DNA of 64,000 bases from Dastarcus helophoroides (GCA_028583605.1 CM053331.1:38211283-38275282), one strand, 5' to 3'; shown: positions 1 to 15,100, counted from the stretch's first letter. Program-made: numbers and translations. Notes: generated by a model not told the origin, from the sequence alone.

Positions 1-69
1 TTCATTCGTAGTTCCCTAAACGAGAAGAGCGAAGAAAACCTCAAGTTAAACTCTTGCTAAGTTACCTAC

Positions 70-188
70 TTGTGGACTTGGCCCAAATCGGTGAGGGCCT
101 TCATTAAGGTGTGAATGCAAGTCGTTTTTCCGGCGCCAGAGGGACCCAAAGTCATTATTCCATGACGCACCCTTTGCGTTTCGTAAAG
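70..188 (-). CDS. DNAH5: Dynein heavy chain exon 30 (AAA2 P-loop)
   Basis: Codons 2281-2319 plus 2 nt, [20 protein letters not shown]..., with the AAA2 Walker A GPSGAGKT. Donor CACAA|GTAGGT, phase 2. The next exon (expected to begin with the EMRMNPKAITAPQ-type motif) lies beyond the left edge. Confidence 0.95.
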
Positions 189-3100
189 CTGAAAGCAGAC
201 TGGAGTGAAATACTCAAAAATTGAACAATTTTCTTAGATTGGAAGTGGCAAAAAGTTAGTATTGATGGGTTATATGCTAATTCAAATCAGTTTGCGTATT
301 TTAAAAGCTTGTTCCTTCTTCGATGACTTCGCTCTAACAGAGAAGACCTTCTACTGTACTTTGTAAGGTAGTAAAAAATCAAAAAAGAAATAGTTTGGTA
401 TTGTCATGATAGATGAAGCGAATGCAAATATTAGCTGTCGACGATGTTGTGAACCGAAACCAGTCCAAGAATAATGAGGTTTTACTCAGGTGCTGTGGAA
501 TTTTGCATTGTTAGACATCTTGGGGCCAGCATCTTGGTTAGAACTACTCTTAGCCGTTTTTTTTCAAAACAAATTCTTGTTTACGCTTCTGTATCTATTC
601 CGCAACATATTCCTGATACTGTTTAAATACAAATAAAATTAAGGAAGTAAATTCATTGTAAGGAAATGGATAAATAATAAAAAATATGATAATAATATAA
701 ACAAATACCTGTATAAGTTTAAGTGTCCATGGAGGATGATTAACCAATCCAGCCAGTTCAACTTGCTTATTAATCGCCTCTTCCAGTTCTGGATAAGCGG
801 TTTTTTCCAATGTTTGGTTAGGAAAGAGGTCGGCAACCAATGACATGAAAAGTGGTTCGTCCTCATCAATCAATTTGGATAAATTCATGTCTCGCAACAC
901 CCTCATCACCGTTGTGCTTTCGCTATCTTTGCTATTGACCCTTTTCGCGGCCCCCAAGGTCCTCAAAACCGATAGAATATTCCTAAGACCGAAGTCGTAA
1001 TGCACCTGGAACAAATCCAGTTATCTAGGGATGCAACATCGTTCAAAAAACCATCGATGTTTGAACATCAATATTTTTTTCAATGAAACATCGATATCTT
1101 AAATATCGCTATTCGATGTCGATACATCGATGTTTTTCCGATGATTTTTAAATATTTAATTGCGAGTTAAAGAAGTAAAAATTGGGAAAGTGTAGAAAAG
1201 GACATCAATTTAAAATGAATGTTTTTTAAGTTTCGAATTTAATTAAAATTTCGATTTTTTTCTCGAAATTCCACAGATTAAAGATGAAATTTTGACTCCA
1301 ATCTCGAAATTTCGACTTTTTTCTCGAAAATACGACTTCTTTCTCGAAAATACGACTTTTTTCTTGAAAATACGACTTTTTTCTTGAAAATACGACCTTT
1401 TTCTCGAAATCTCGCCCTTAATCTCGAAATTTAAACTTTTTTCCAAAAATTCCGAAATTAAAGTCAAAATTTCGATTTTAATCTCAAAATTTCGACCATA
1501 AGTATACACGAAATTGGCAATATTGACAAATGGTGGTAGGGTGTGTTCGGTTATTTTTAAAAATTTTAATAACCAAAGTGTTGACTTTTTTTTTAAATTC
1601 CTAGGTAGAAATTTTGACTTTACTATTAGAATTTCGTGAAAAAAGTTGATATTTTAAGATTAAACTCGAAATTTCGAGAAAAAACTCGAAAATTTGCCTT
1701 TAAACGCGAAGTTTCGAACACTTTTGTTTTAATTGATGGTCTTTCTACGCCTAATTTCTCTAATTATTTCTTATAAAATGACAAAAAAGCTCAAACTTCG
1801 GGAAAAAATTTAAATTTTTTAAAAATCAAAATTTTTTTAAAATCAAAATTTTCAAAAACTTTTTATTTTCGAAAACTAAAAATTTTGAAATGCAGACAAA
1901 TTTTGGAAAACAATATCAAAATTTTTAAGTCAAACTTTTGAAAAATTTAGACATTTTTGTAAAAAGTCGAATTGTTCAATAAACAGTCACGATTTCTAAA
2001 AATAAGCGGATATTTTGGAAAAGTTGAATTTTCTAGAAACGTTTTTTAAGGCAAAGCGTAGCGTTAAAGTTTAAATTTTTCGAACAAAGCAGACATTTCG
2101 AAATTATAGACATACATGGTAAAAAATTTTAACATTTAAACCAAAACAACCAAAACATTAAAACTCAAAATTCTAAAAATTTCCACTTTGATCTTAAATA
2201 TTTATAAAAAAAGTTCAAATTTTTTATAAAAATTAAAAATTAGAGTCCGGATTTGGAAAAAAATTTCGGAAAAAAACTAAAATTTATAAAAACAAAATTT
2301 GGTTTAATACATTTTAGGAAAGCTTCGAGATTTCCAAAAAAAAAATTGGAATTAAAAAATATGCATTTTCAAATTTAAACGTGGAATTTTAATAAAAACT
2401 TCTAATTTTTGGTATTTGGTGTGAAGATTTATTTATACAAAAAATAACAACTTCTCAAATATTCCAAATTTGGAAATTAGGTTCGAAATTTTGATAATTC
2501 TGTTTGGGTTTTATTTGAAAATTTTTATTTTTAACTTGCAAATTGATCTATATCTAGAAATGTTTATCTTTTTCTTTATGAAAATGGCCAAAATGTTGCA
2601 AAAGAATTTAATATTTTAAGGATCTTCGGAAATTTTAAAGAGGTCTAAATTTTGAAAAATGTTGAAATTTTTATAAAAAATCAGGTTTTTCAAAAAAAGT
2701 CTAAATTTGGATAAACCTCTTTTTAAGAAAGTCAAACAAAATTTTGTATAAATGCTAAACTTTATAAAAGTAGAAATTTAAATTTTGAAAAAATATAGAA
2801 TTTTAAAAAGTTTTGGAGTCGCATTAGTTAAAAAAAGTCAAAATTTTAAATAAAAAGATTTCTAAAAATGTAGAAATTCTACGAAGGCGTAAAAAGGACA
2901 TCGGTTAAAAATTATTTTTTATAAATTTCCACTTTTTTCTCAAAATTTAGACTTTAATCCTGAAATTTCCACTTTAATCTCGAAGATTTCGTCTTACATC
3001 TCCAAATTTCGTCTTTTTTGTCCAAATTTCGACTTTAATGTCAAAATTTCAAAAAAAAAGTAGAAAAAAGTTGAAAATTCAATTTTTATATCGAAGTTTA

Positions 3101-6100
3101 ACGAAATGTTACAAAGGCGCAGAAAGAACATCGATTAAAAAAAAAATGTTATTTTTAGAAAGTTCGGCTTTTTCCTCAAACTTCGACTTTTTTCTCAAAT
3201 TTCGACTTTTTCCTTAAAATTTCGACTTTTTTCTGGAAATTTCAACTTTTTCGAAATGTTACAAAGGCGTAGAAAAAACGTCGATTAAAAAAAAATGTTT
3301 TTAGAAATTTCGAGTTTTTTTCTCAAATTTAAATTTTCGGCTCGAAATTTCGACTTTTTTCTCGAAATTTCAACTTTTTTCTTGAATTTCGAATTTTTTT
3401 TCTTAAAATTTCGTCTTTTTTCTCGAAATTTTGACTGTCTTTTTGATCTTTTCATATTTTGATTTTTTCTCGAAATTTCGACTTTTTTCTTAAATTTCGA
3501 CTTTTTTTCTCAAAATTTCGACTTTTTTTTGAAATTTTGACCTTCTTTTCATATTTCGATTTTTTCTCGAAATTTCGACTTTTTTCTTAACTTTGAACTT
3601 TTTTCTCGAAATTTTGACCTTCTCAATTTTTAAATCGAAATTTAACGAAATGTTACAAAAGCGTAGAAAGAACATCGATTAAAAAAAAATGTTATTTTTA
3701 GAAAGTTTGACTTTTTTCTCAAACTTCGACTTTTTTCTCAAATTTCGACTTTTTTCTCCAAATTTCGACTTTTTTCTGGAAATTTCAACTTTTTCAAAAT
3801 GTTACAAAGGCGTAGAAAAAACGTCGATTAAAAAAAAATGTTTTTAGAAATTTCGAGTTTTTTTCTGAAATTTAGATTTTCGGCTGGAAATTTCGACTTT
3901 TTTCTCGAAATTTCAAGTTTTTTTTTGAATTTCGACTTTTTTTTCTTAAAATTTCGACTTTTTTCTCGAAATTTTGACCGTCTTCTCAAATTTCGATTTT
4001 TTCTCGAAATTTCGACTTTTTTTTCGAAATTTTGACCTTAATATCGAATTTTCGACATTTTTCTTGAAACTTCGACTTTAAACTCAAAATTTCATGTTTT
4101 TTTTTCTCAAATTTAGATTTTAAGCTCGAAATTTCCACTTTTTTTTCGAAATTTTGATTTTTTTCTTAACTTTCGACTTTTTTGTCTCAAAATTTCGACT
4201 TTTTTTTAAAATTTTGACCTTTTCATATTTCGATTTTTTCTCGAAATTTCGACTTTTTTCTCAAATTTCGACTTTTTTTTGAAAGTTTGACCTTCTTTTC
4301 ATATTTCGATTTTTTCTCGAAATTTCGACTTTTTTCTTAACTTTCGACTTTTTTCTCGAAATTTTGACCTTCTCAAATTTGGATTTGTTTCTCGAAATTT
4401 TGCTTTTTTCTCAAATTTCGACTTTTTTCTCGAAATTTTGACCCTAATATCGAACTTTCGACATTTTTTTCGAAATTTCGACTTTAAACCCAAAAATTCG
4501 ACTTTTTTTCTCAAATTTCGGCTTTTTTCTCGAAATTTTGACCTTAATATCGAACTTTCGAAATTTTTCTCGAAATTTCGACTTTAAACTCAAAATTTTG
4601 AGTTTTTTTTATCAAATTTAAATTTTAAGCTCGAAATTTCCACTCTTTTCTCGAAATTTCGACTTTTTTTTCTCAAAATTTCGACTTTTTTCTTGAAATT
4701 TTGACCTCCTTTTCATATTTTGATTTTTTCTCGAAATTTCGACTTTTTACTCGAAATTTCGACATTTTTCTTAAATTTTGACTTTTTTCTCGAAATTTTG
4801 ACCTTAATATTGAACTTTCGATATTTTTCTCGAATTTTCGACCTTAAACTCAAAATTTCGACTTTTTCTCTCAAATTTCGACTTTTTTCTCGAAATTTTG
4901 ACCCTAATATCGAAATTTCGACTTTTTTCTCGAAATTCGTCTTTTTTTACGAATTTCGACTTGTCTTCTTGAAATTTCGACTTTTTTCTCGAAATTTCGA
5001 CTTTTTTTCTCGAAATTTCGACCTTTTTCTCGAAATTTTGACCTTAATATCGAAATTTCGACATTTTTCTCGAAATTTCGACTTTAAACTCAAAATTTCG
5101 ACTTTTTTCTAAAATTTCGACTTTTTTCTTTGATGGGATAGAGAAGTGGTGGGACGCAACTGTCATCTGCCTAATTTAACCATAGAGTATAGAAATTTCG
5201 ACTTATTGTTGAAATTTCCAGAAAAAATTCGATATCAAAGTCGGAATTCCAAGATTAAAGTTGAAATTTCGACATTAATCGCGGAATTTTAAGAAAAAAG
5301 TAGAAATTTGAAGAAAAAAGTCGAATTCTCGACAAAAAAATCGAAATTTCGAGGATAAAGCCAAAATTTTGAGATTAAAGTCGAAATTTCCAGAAAAAAG
5401 TTCGAAATTTTGAAAAAAAAAATCGAAATTTCGAGAAAGTCGAATTTTCTAAAAATACTTTTTTTATCAATGTCCTTTTTACACTTTTCCAAAATGTCGA
5501 AATTTCTAAATATAATTTTTTTAATCAATGCCTTTCTACGCTTTTGTAATTTGTCGACTTTGAACTCGAAATTTCGACTTTTTTCTCCAAAATTCTACTT
5601 TAACCTTGAAATTTCAAGAAAAAAGTCGAAATTTCGGGTAATAAACAATTGAAATTATTCAATATACTCTACTGCCAAATGTCAATATTAAGTTGCAAAA
5701 GGGTTGGTGCTTAGAATATAGTCTTATATTCAGAGGGTTGGTGAGGCTCAACTGTTATCTGTCTAACCTAACCATAGAATAACAAATTTCGACTTATCTA
5801 TCTCGAAATTTCGTGAGCAAAAGTTGAAATTTCGAGATTAAAGCCGAAATCTCGACATTATCTATGAAATTTCCTCAAAAAAAGTCGAAATTTTGAGAAT
5901 AAAGAAATTTCCACTTTAATCTCGTAATTTCCAGATTAAACTTCATATTTCTTAATATATTTTTATAAATGAATGACCTTTCAAAATCTTCGTAAAAAAA
6001 CCAAAAAGAAACCAACCAAAAGGCGATTAATCGAAAATCGATCTTTCAGCACCCAATGTTATCGGGAATCAATCCTTTTGATCACGATTCGAATTGATCC

Positions 6101-9100
6101 AAAAATCGATTATTTTAAAAAGGAATCGACATCCCTACATCGAACTATCATTTGCATCCCTAATTTTATCTGGTTATTGTTTAATCATCACTCACCTGTT
6201 TTGTCAGCTGTTCCTCGCAAAGTTTGTAAAGTGTGTAAAATTTTCTAGCTAAGGTAATATTTTCCAGAAACCCGCAGCTGGCCAGCTTCACGCGAATTAT
6301 AATTTGTCTATCCGGAACCATCATGGCGACCGTGCGGAATTGAATTTTTAAATTCTCCGGTAACTCCTTTCGTCCCGCATAACCCGGATTCTGTAAGATG
6401 AGTAACCAAGTTGAAATACGTTTCTGTTTCAAAACATACTGCGTACCATAGTTATGAAAATTCCAAATTCCGGGCACAAATCAATGACGTCCCCATCGGT
6501 AAAAACAAAGTTCTTTTTCTTTTCTCTTTTGCTGGAAAGTACCACTGCGACTTGTTGGGCGGCAACCGATAAAACGGGTAGTTCGATTCTGTTGAATTCG
6601 TCGAAACATCCCCAACTTCCAGATTGGGCTAAGCCTAAAATCGACCAGTTTGTTTTACGGATTTGATGGTATGAAGATAGCACCTTTGTAGATTCTTCCA
6701 AGCCCTCTGTAATCCATTTGGTCGGAGCAATTAAAGACGACGACGTATTTGGCCAAAGTTTTGCCCATGTCTTTGACCGTTTCAGTTTTGCCCGTGCCCG
6801 CTGGTCCACAGGGGGCGCCACCCATGCTCATTGATAAAGCTTGGGCCAAAGTTATGTAGCACCTACGGTATAACTTGAAGTTTTTACAAATACTAATAGT
6901 CGTGGTACCTGTCAGTTAAAGGGGTTATCACAAGTCGATCCGTGCAACCCAAATATTCGTTTTGATACGAGAACACCACGTCGGTGATGATTATTAGAGT
7001 TTTATCAGTTTCTTCTTTGAAGTAAAATCTGCATTGTTTTAACCACTCAAAATCGTTCACGTAACGTATGTTGAGTCGACACTGAAATGCAACCCTCAAC
7101 TTAGAATCAAAAACAGAAAGCGAGACGCGTAAGGCGGCGGATGTGCAACATTTGCCAGTGAACAGGGGTCCCCACCACCCTTTTTTCGGTTAAAGCACCA
7201 ATGTTTTGAGCAAAACAAGCTTTTTTTAGTCGTCAAAAATATGTAATATTGTGGCCACGACATGGAACATTTTTTGGCAACAAAAACCTTTTTTAGTTTC
7301 CAAAAATTGTTTTGTAACATTTTCATAGAGACCCATAAGGCCCAGTGTTACTTACCAAGATGTCGAAAATATCGCGCTGGTGAACATGGATCGTGATCAG
7401 GGTTTCGAATTTGGTTCTTTCTATTTTGGTCAAATCTCTCGTGGTTTGGTCAATCAACGTATTGAGCAAATCCAGGAATCTGTTGTTCGTATCCGTCATT
7501 TGTTTTTTCTCGTGTCTGGCTTGCATCAAAGCTAACTCCGCATCTCTAGTCCATATCATCTGAATACCTAATAATCCGACCTAAAAACATCTATTTTTAC
7601 AGAAAGCATGTGGTTTAGCTTGGGTTGTTTCGTTTACGAAAATTATCTGCTGGATGCTGTTTTAGTACAACTACATTCAACAAATAATTGTTAGAAGCAA
7701 TTTTGAAACCTTTAGGGGTCAAGTGACCCTATTGCTTCTAAATAATATACTTGGTCAACCGCCTGTGTAGTCAACCAATAATTTATAACCTCAATTCTGT
7801 CTAGTGTGATAATTTCATCGTAAATGTGTTTAACTACAAACTAAAACCCAAATAGCTTTTGTTAAAATACCAACTGTAAAAATAACTCAAATTTAGCAAC
7901 ATTTGTTAGATGATGGTGTTGAATCAAGTGGATAAACATTGAAGCTTTTGGACGCACCTGGGCCGGCATCTTGTCCAAGAACTGCAACAAATTAAAATTC
8001 GGGTCATTGATCGTCGTGGCCGCCGTTCTGATGATCGAGTGCAACGACGATTGCGCCGTCAGCAGCAGCTGCATCAACCAAGTCTCGACGCTGCCCTCAG
8101 CCCTTACGGCCTTCTCCAAAGGTATACTCTCATTTTCGGACGAAATGATGGCCGTTATCTTATTGTATTCGATGTCGTGAAACTTAACCCATCTGGTGTT
8201 ATCGAAAATCGACAGTAAATGGTTCTGGATCGTATGGGAATCGGATGCTTGTCCCAAGATTTCGAGTAGAGCCGGATCAGATACGAAGAAGAACCTGGGG
8301 AACATGATCCGTTTTCGTTCTAGATAACCGCTTAGGGATTTCTGACAGATTTCTAGTTGTTCCTGAAGATGGGGGAGTAGTTGCTTCAGCATATCATCAC
8401 CTGGTTGTAAAATGGGACTGATGGCGGAGTAATACGTTTTGGTAACTTACCTATGCAGCAGGATACTACTCCTGGGGTCTCATGGGCGCGTTGCATGATC
8501 TTCTGCCAAGATTTATCAATTTTGGCAAAACGCTTGGCTTCTTTGGGCAGCTGTTTAGCGATGTCGCCACCTACGAAAACCGCTTCCAAGTAGACCCACA
8601 TGTTTTGTACGAGTAACCACCGTTCTAAGATCTCGTTGGTGCTGGATAAATCGTTGACCCATTGCATGATTTGTTTGATAAAAGGAGCGTTATATCTGAA
8701 AGTTATCATACAAGTTATACAAAATACTGAGTGATTGCTACTAAGCATACCTGTTAGAAACTAGAGATCCAAGAATCATCAGGCTGTCTTCCAGTTGACC
8801 TATGATTTCTGCAGTCGTGTCGCCCCTCAGAAGAAGTTCCCCTCTGTTATTAAAAGTCATAAAAGTGAGTTCCTGAATTGACCACTCTGAAGTAACCTGG
8901 CGCAACTTAGATTCTATATCTTTTTCCTTCACAGCTGATATACAAATGTCCTGAAAATTTGAACCATTTGATTATTCAAGCCAAAGTTTTTATAAAAACA
9001 AATTCAGTAAAATGTAACAATAAATCAGTCCATCACGTTGCGTCGCCGTCGCCGTCGATCTAAAAAAAATCTTGCCTGCCACAACAATTCAAAATTGCTG

Positions 9101-12100
9101 ACAATTGGAACTAGATTTGGATTTTTTAAATGAAGAATACAAAAATTTAAATACAAATCTGGTCCCCTGAAACCAAGAAAGATTGAAAAATACAACAGAG
9201 GTCGCTCTAACCCGTTTCGATAGCCAAGCTATCATTGTCAAAGAGATATATTTTTAATTTTTCTTGGTTTTAGGGGACAAGATTTATATTTCAATTTTTA
9301 AAGATAACCAAGGACAGTCCTTCCACCAAAGTGAAAAATACAAGTTAGTACCTCAATAACCTCCTTGTTTTGTAACAGCGGGGCCTCCAGGATATTCTTC
9401 AAGCAAAAGTTGGGACTATCGAACTGAAAAACGTAGTTCAAGTGGTCCATGATTTTCTGCCAGTGGCGCTGCTTCATGGCTTTGTTCGCCATCAGTTCCA
9501 GCAAGGGACACATATCGTTGAAGTCGTCGATGGTTTGCTTTAGAGCGAAAAACGCTGGCCATTCCTTGAGAGCCTTCGGTAGCTTCCTGCATCTATTCTG
9601 GAACTCCATCAACTCGTTATTAATCTCTTCTATATTTACTTCCCCCCATGGTATATCGTAGTAGCTGTTGACTCTATCTATTACGTCATTATACAACTTG
9701 TACAACTTCTGCAGTAGATTCAACTCTTTTCTAATTTGTCCCAACTCGGGATAATCCGTGATTGGTAATCCGAATAACTCTTCCCCGCTTTGATACGTTT
9801 GAAGCTTCCTCCACATCCCATCGAAACGATTCTGGAATAGTATGAGTCTATCTGAGGCTTCTCTGGGGGTCAAACCTGGTTGCATGGGGCCAGCGTTGTG
9901 GTATTCGTCGCAGTAAGCGTTCTTGTCTTGGCGAAATTTCTCTAAGTTGTTAGCCAGTTCGTTCTGGAGGTCAGGTTGAATGTTGAGTAGATGAGTTTGG
10001 GTATTTTGGGCTCGTTTGAGGAGTTCGCTCCAAGTGTACCTCAAATTGTCAACTAGTTCCAATGATTCTTTTTCCACGGTGACTTTGTAGCGGCTTAAAA
10101 CACCGAAAGCGTCCTGAAAAATTAACCAATTAGGGTTGGGTGTGGAAGAGATTGGGAACTTGCTTCTATGGGGTTTATCCTCATCTCCATATCCACTTCC
10201 TGATTGCGAATTTTTCTAAGAGTTTCCATTAGTAAGCGGACGTCATCCAAATCTCTTATGTTTTTGTCTAATTTGCGTTGCATTTCGTTTATGACTGCGT
10301 ATACGTAATCCATCTCTCTTTTAAACTTCTTCTTCATAGCTTGCCCAACTCTAAAACGAAGTGTTATCTCATCGAGTTATGCTATTACTACATCTGGACG
10401 TCTGGGTGTCATGGGGGTGAACACCTGAACATAAGTGTAATGAGAAAAAATAATGAGTCAAACTTGTTATTTTTATCCCTAAAACGTCTTTCTCTGGTTA
10501 TTTTAAGAGATTTTAAACAATATTTTACTTCTTAAATTATTTAAACAATGTTTTCTAAATACTGCAGTACTGCATGTGAATGTGCGGTGAATGTGTAGTG
10601 AATACTCACCGATGAGAACACGATTGCAATTCAGTGAGTAAACCAAACCTCAATTTCTCGGTGCAAATCGCCAAACATTTATTTATTTCAACCACTTCCG
10701 GCTCGGTGGTCAACCTTTCATTTAATTCTTCGTGCTTCCTCAAAGCACCCTCTAATTCAGCCAAAGAAGAAGCTACAAGTTCTCTTTGAGATTTTTCATT
10801 TTTCCAGAGGATGCTGTATGGGCGCCACCTCGACAAAAACTGGTTCATTTCCTAAAAATTCAATTGCATCACAATCATCCAAGATTTGTATCCATTTGGA
10901 AAGGGAAAGCTTCCTGGATTTGTTAGATTGGAGTTTACGTTTAATAAATGACAGAATCTCACTGAGTTACCAGATGGAAGGATCCTTATTTTCTCTAATC
11001 ATATCCACGCTTTTGGAAGAGAAAGCTTCCTGCATTTATTAGATAGGAGTTCTCGTTTGCTAAATGGAAGAATCTCACTTAGTTGCCAGGTGGAAGGATC
11101 CTCATTTTCTCTAATTATACCCACGCTTTTGGAAGGGAAAGCTTCCTGGATTTATTAGATAGGAGTTGTTGTCTGTTAAATGGAAAAATCTCACTGAGCT
11201 GCCAGGTGGAAGAATTCTCATTTTATGGACTAGATATTTGGGAATATTTTGACTTCCTGGATTTTAAAAGGTAATGGATAATGGATTTAAAAGGTAAGTT
11301 TCCTAATGCTGGATCAAATAACGAAATACATAGATAGTGCAATTAGGTATTTTTGTTCTGCTTATAACTTGAAATAGAAACCAAAAAAATTGAGTGCATT
11401 TCTGTTGAGTGGTACTTTCGCCGCCTGTTGCTTCTTCCACACGTCTAGATTTTGAGTTACCTTTTTTTTTTGTTAAAGATTGACAATCTATTATAGATTG
11501 GCCCCTTAACATTTAACGAAAAAAAGGTAACTGAAAATCTAAATCTGTGGAAGAAGCAACTACAGAAGAAAATGCCCCAAGAGATTGCGAATCCTTAACG
11601 AAAAAAAGGTAACTAAAAATTTAGATGTATGGAAGAAGCAATTGGTGAAGAAAGTACTCCAAAAGATTGTTAATCCTTAAAGGAACAAGATAATTAAAAA
11701 TCTGGACGTATGGAAGAAGCAATCGACGAAGAAAATGTCCCAAAAGATTACCAATGCTTCATAAAAAAAGGTAAATGAAAATCTAGACGTATGGAAGAAG
11801 CAACTGGCAAAGATATGCCTTAAAAGATTACCATTCCTGAAAGAAGCAAGATAACTGAAAATCTAGTCGTGTGGAAGAAGCAACTGACAAAGAAAATACT
11901 CCAAAAGAATACCCCAATTTTTAACCAAAAAAGATAACTGAATATAAAGACGTGTGGAGAACCAACTGGCGAAGACAATGCTTCAAAAGATTGTCAGTCT
12001 TTGAAGGAACAAGATAACTGAAAATCTGAACGTGTGGAAGAAGCAATTGGCGAAAAAAATGCCCTAAAAGATTACCAAAACTTAACGAAAAAAGGTAACT

Positions 12101-15100
12101 AACAATCTAGATGTAGGGAAGAAGCAACTGGCGAAAAAAATGCCCTAAAAGATTACCAATTCTTAACGAAACAGGGTAACTGACAATCTAGACGTAGGGA
12201 AGAAGTAACTGGCAAAGAACATGCCTCAAAAGATTGCCATTCCTTAAAGGAACAAGATAACTGAAAATCTAGACGTGTGAAAGAAGCAACTGGCAAAGAA
12301 AATGCTCCAAAAGAATGCCCCAATCTTTAACGAAAAAAGGTAACTGAAAATGTAGACGTGTGGAGAAGCAACTGGAGAAGAAAATGCTTCAGAAGATTGC
12401 CAATACTTGAAGGAACAGGACAACTGAAAATTTGGACGTGTGGAAGAAGCAATTGTCGAAAAAAATGCCCTAAAATATTACCAAAACTTAACGAAAAAAG
12501 GTAACTAAAAATCTAAACGTAAAGAAAAAGCAACTTGCGAAAAAAATGCCCTAAAAGATTACCAACTCTTAACGAAACAGAGTAACTGACAATCTAGACG
12601 TAGGGAAGAAGTAACTGGCAAAGAACATGCCTCAAAACATTGCCATTCCTTAAAGGAACAAGATAACTGAAAATCTAGACGTGTGAAAGTGACAAAGAAA
12701 ATGCTCCAAAAGAATGCCCCAATCTTTAACGAAAAAAGGTAACTGAAAATGTAGACGCGTGGAGAAGCAACTGAAGAAGAAAATGCTCTAAAAGATTGCC
12801 AATCCTTGAAGGAACAAGATAACTAGAAATCTGGACATGTGGAAGAAGCAATTGGCGAAAAAAATGCTCTAAAAGATTACCAAATCTTAACGAAAAAAGG
12901 TAGCTAACAATCCAGACGTAGGGAAGAAGCAACTGGCAAAAAAAATGCCCTAAAAAATAACCAATTCTTAACGAAACAGGGTAACTGACAATCTAGACGT
13001 AGGAAAAAGATAACTGGCAAAGAAAATACCCCAAAAGATTGTCAATCCTTAGAGGAAAAAGATAACTGAAAATATAGACGTGTGAAAGAAGCAACTGGCG
13101 AAGAAAATGCTCCAAAAGAATGCCCCAATCTTTAACGAAAAAAGGTAACTGAAAATGTAGACGTGTGGAGAAGCAACTGGAGAAGAAAATGCTCCAAAAG
13201 ATTGCCAATCCTTGAAAGAACGAGATAACTGGAAATCTGGACGTGTGCAAGAAGCAATTGGCGAAAAAAATGCCCTAAAAGATTACCAAAACTTAACGAA
13301 AAAAGGTAACTAACAATCTAGACGTAGGGAAGAAGCAACTGGCGAAAAAAATGCCCTAAAAGATTACCAATCCTTAACGAAACAGGGTAACTGACAATCT
13401 AGACGTAGAGAAGAAGTAACTGGTAAAGAACATGCCTCAAAAGATTGCCATTCCTTAAAGGAACAAGATAACTGAAAATATAGACGTGTGAAAGAAGCAA
13501 CTGGCGAAGAAATTGCTCCAAAAGAATGCCCCAATCTTTAACGAAAAAAGGTTATTGAAAATGTAGACGCGTGGAGAAGCAACTGGAGAAGAAAATGCTC
13601 CAAAAGATTGCCAATCCTTGAAGGAACAAGATAACTGAAAATCTGGACGTATGGAAGAAGCAATTGGCGAAAAAAATGCCCTAAAAGATTACCAATATTT
13701 AACGAAACAGGGTAGCTGACAATCTTAACGTAGGGAAGAAGCAACTGGCAAAAAAATGCCCTAAACGATTACCAATCCTTAACGAAACAGGGTAACTGAC
13801 AATCTAGACGTAGGGAAGAAGTAACTGGCAAAGAACGTACCTCAAAACATTGCCATTCCTTGAAGGAACAAGATAACTGAAAATCTAGACGTGTGAAAAA
13901 GCAACTGACAAAGAAAATGCTCCAAAAGATTACTAATCCTTGAAGGAACGAGATAGCTGGAAATCTGTACATGTGGAAGTAGCAATAGACGAAAAAAATG
14001 CCCTAAAAGATTACCAAAACTTAACGAAAAAAGGTAACTAACAATCCAGATGTAAGGAAGAAGCAATTGGCGAAAAAAATGCTCTAAAAGATTACCAAAA
14101 CTTAACAAAACAGGGTAACTGACGATCTAGACGTGGGGAAGAAGTAACTGGCAAAGAACATGCCTCAAAAGATTGCCATTCCTTAAAGGAACAAGATAAC
14201 TGAAAATATAGACGTGTGAAAGAAGCAACTGGCGAAGAAATTGCTCCAAAAGAATGCCCCAATCTTTAACGAAAAAAGGTAACTGAAAATGTAGACGCGT
14301 GGAGAAGCAACTGGAGAAGAAAATGCTCCAAAAGATTGCCAATCCTTGAAGGAACAAGATAACTAGAAATCTGGACATGTGGAAGAAGCAATTGGCGAAA
14401 AAAATGCCCTAAAAGATTACCAAAACTTAACGAAAAAGGGTAACTAACAATTTGGACGTAGGGAAGAAGCAACTGGCGAAAAAAATGCCCTAAAAGATTT
14501 CCAATCCTTAACAAAACAGGGTAACTGACAATCTAGACCTAGGGAAAAAGTAACTGGCAAAGAACATGCCTTAAAAGATTGCTATTCCTAAAAGGAATAA
14601 CATAACTGAAAATGTAGAGATATGGAGAAGCAACTGGAGAAGAAAATGCTCTAAGAGATTGCCAATCCTTAAAGGAACGTGATAACTGGAAATCTGGACA
14701 TATGGAAGAATCAACTGGCAAAAAAATGCCCTAAAAGATTACCAGAACTTAACGTAAAAAGGTAACTAACAATCTAGACGTAGAGAAGAAGCAACTGGCA
14801 AAGAATATACCTCAAAAGATTACCATTCCTTAAAGGAACAAGATAACTGAAAATCTAGACGTGTGAAAGAAGCAACTGGCAAAGAAAATGCTCCAAAAGA
14901 ATGCCCCAATCTTTAACGAAAAAAGGTAACTGAAAATGTAGAGATGTGGAGAAGCAATTGAAGAAGAAAATGCTTCAAAAGATTGCTAATCCTTGAAGGA
15001 ACAAGATAACTGGAAATCTGGACGTATGGAAGAAGCAATTGGCAAAAAAATGCCCTAAAAGATTACCAGAACTTAACGTAAAAAGGTAACTAACAATCTA

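Noticed and set aside
7560..7561. Acceptor giving dynein exon 24 a start at ATGATATGG
   Set aside because: It would remove the conserved VGLLGIQ; the acceptor at 7581-7582 restores it in phase.
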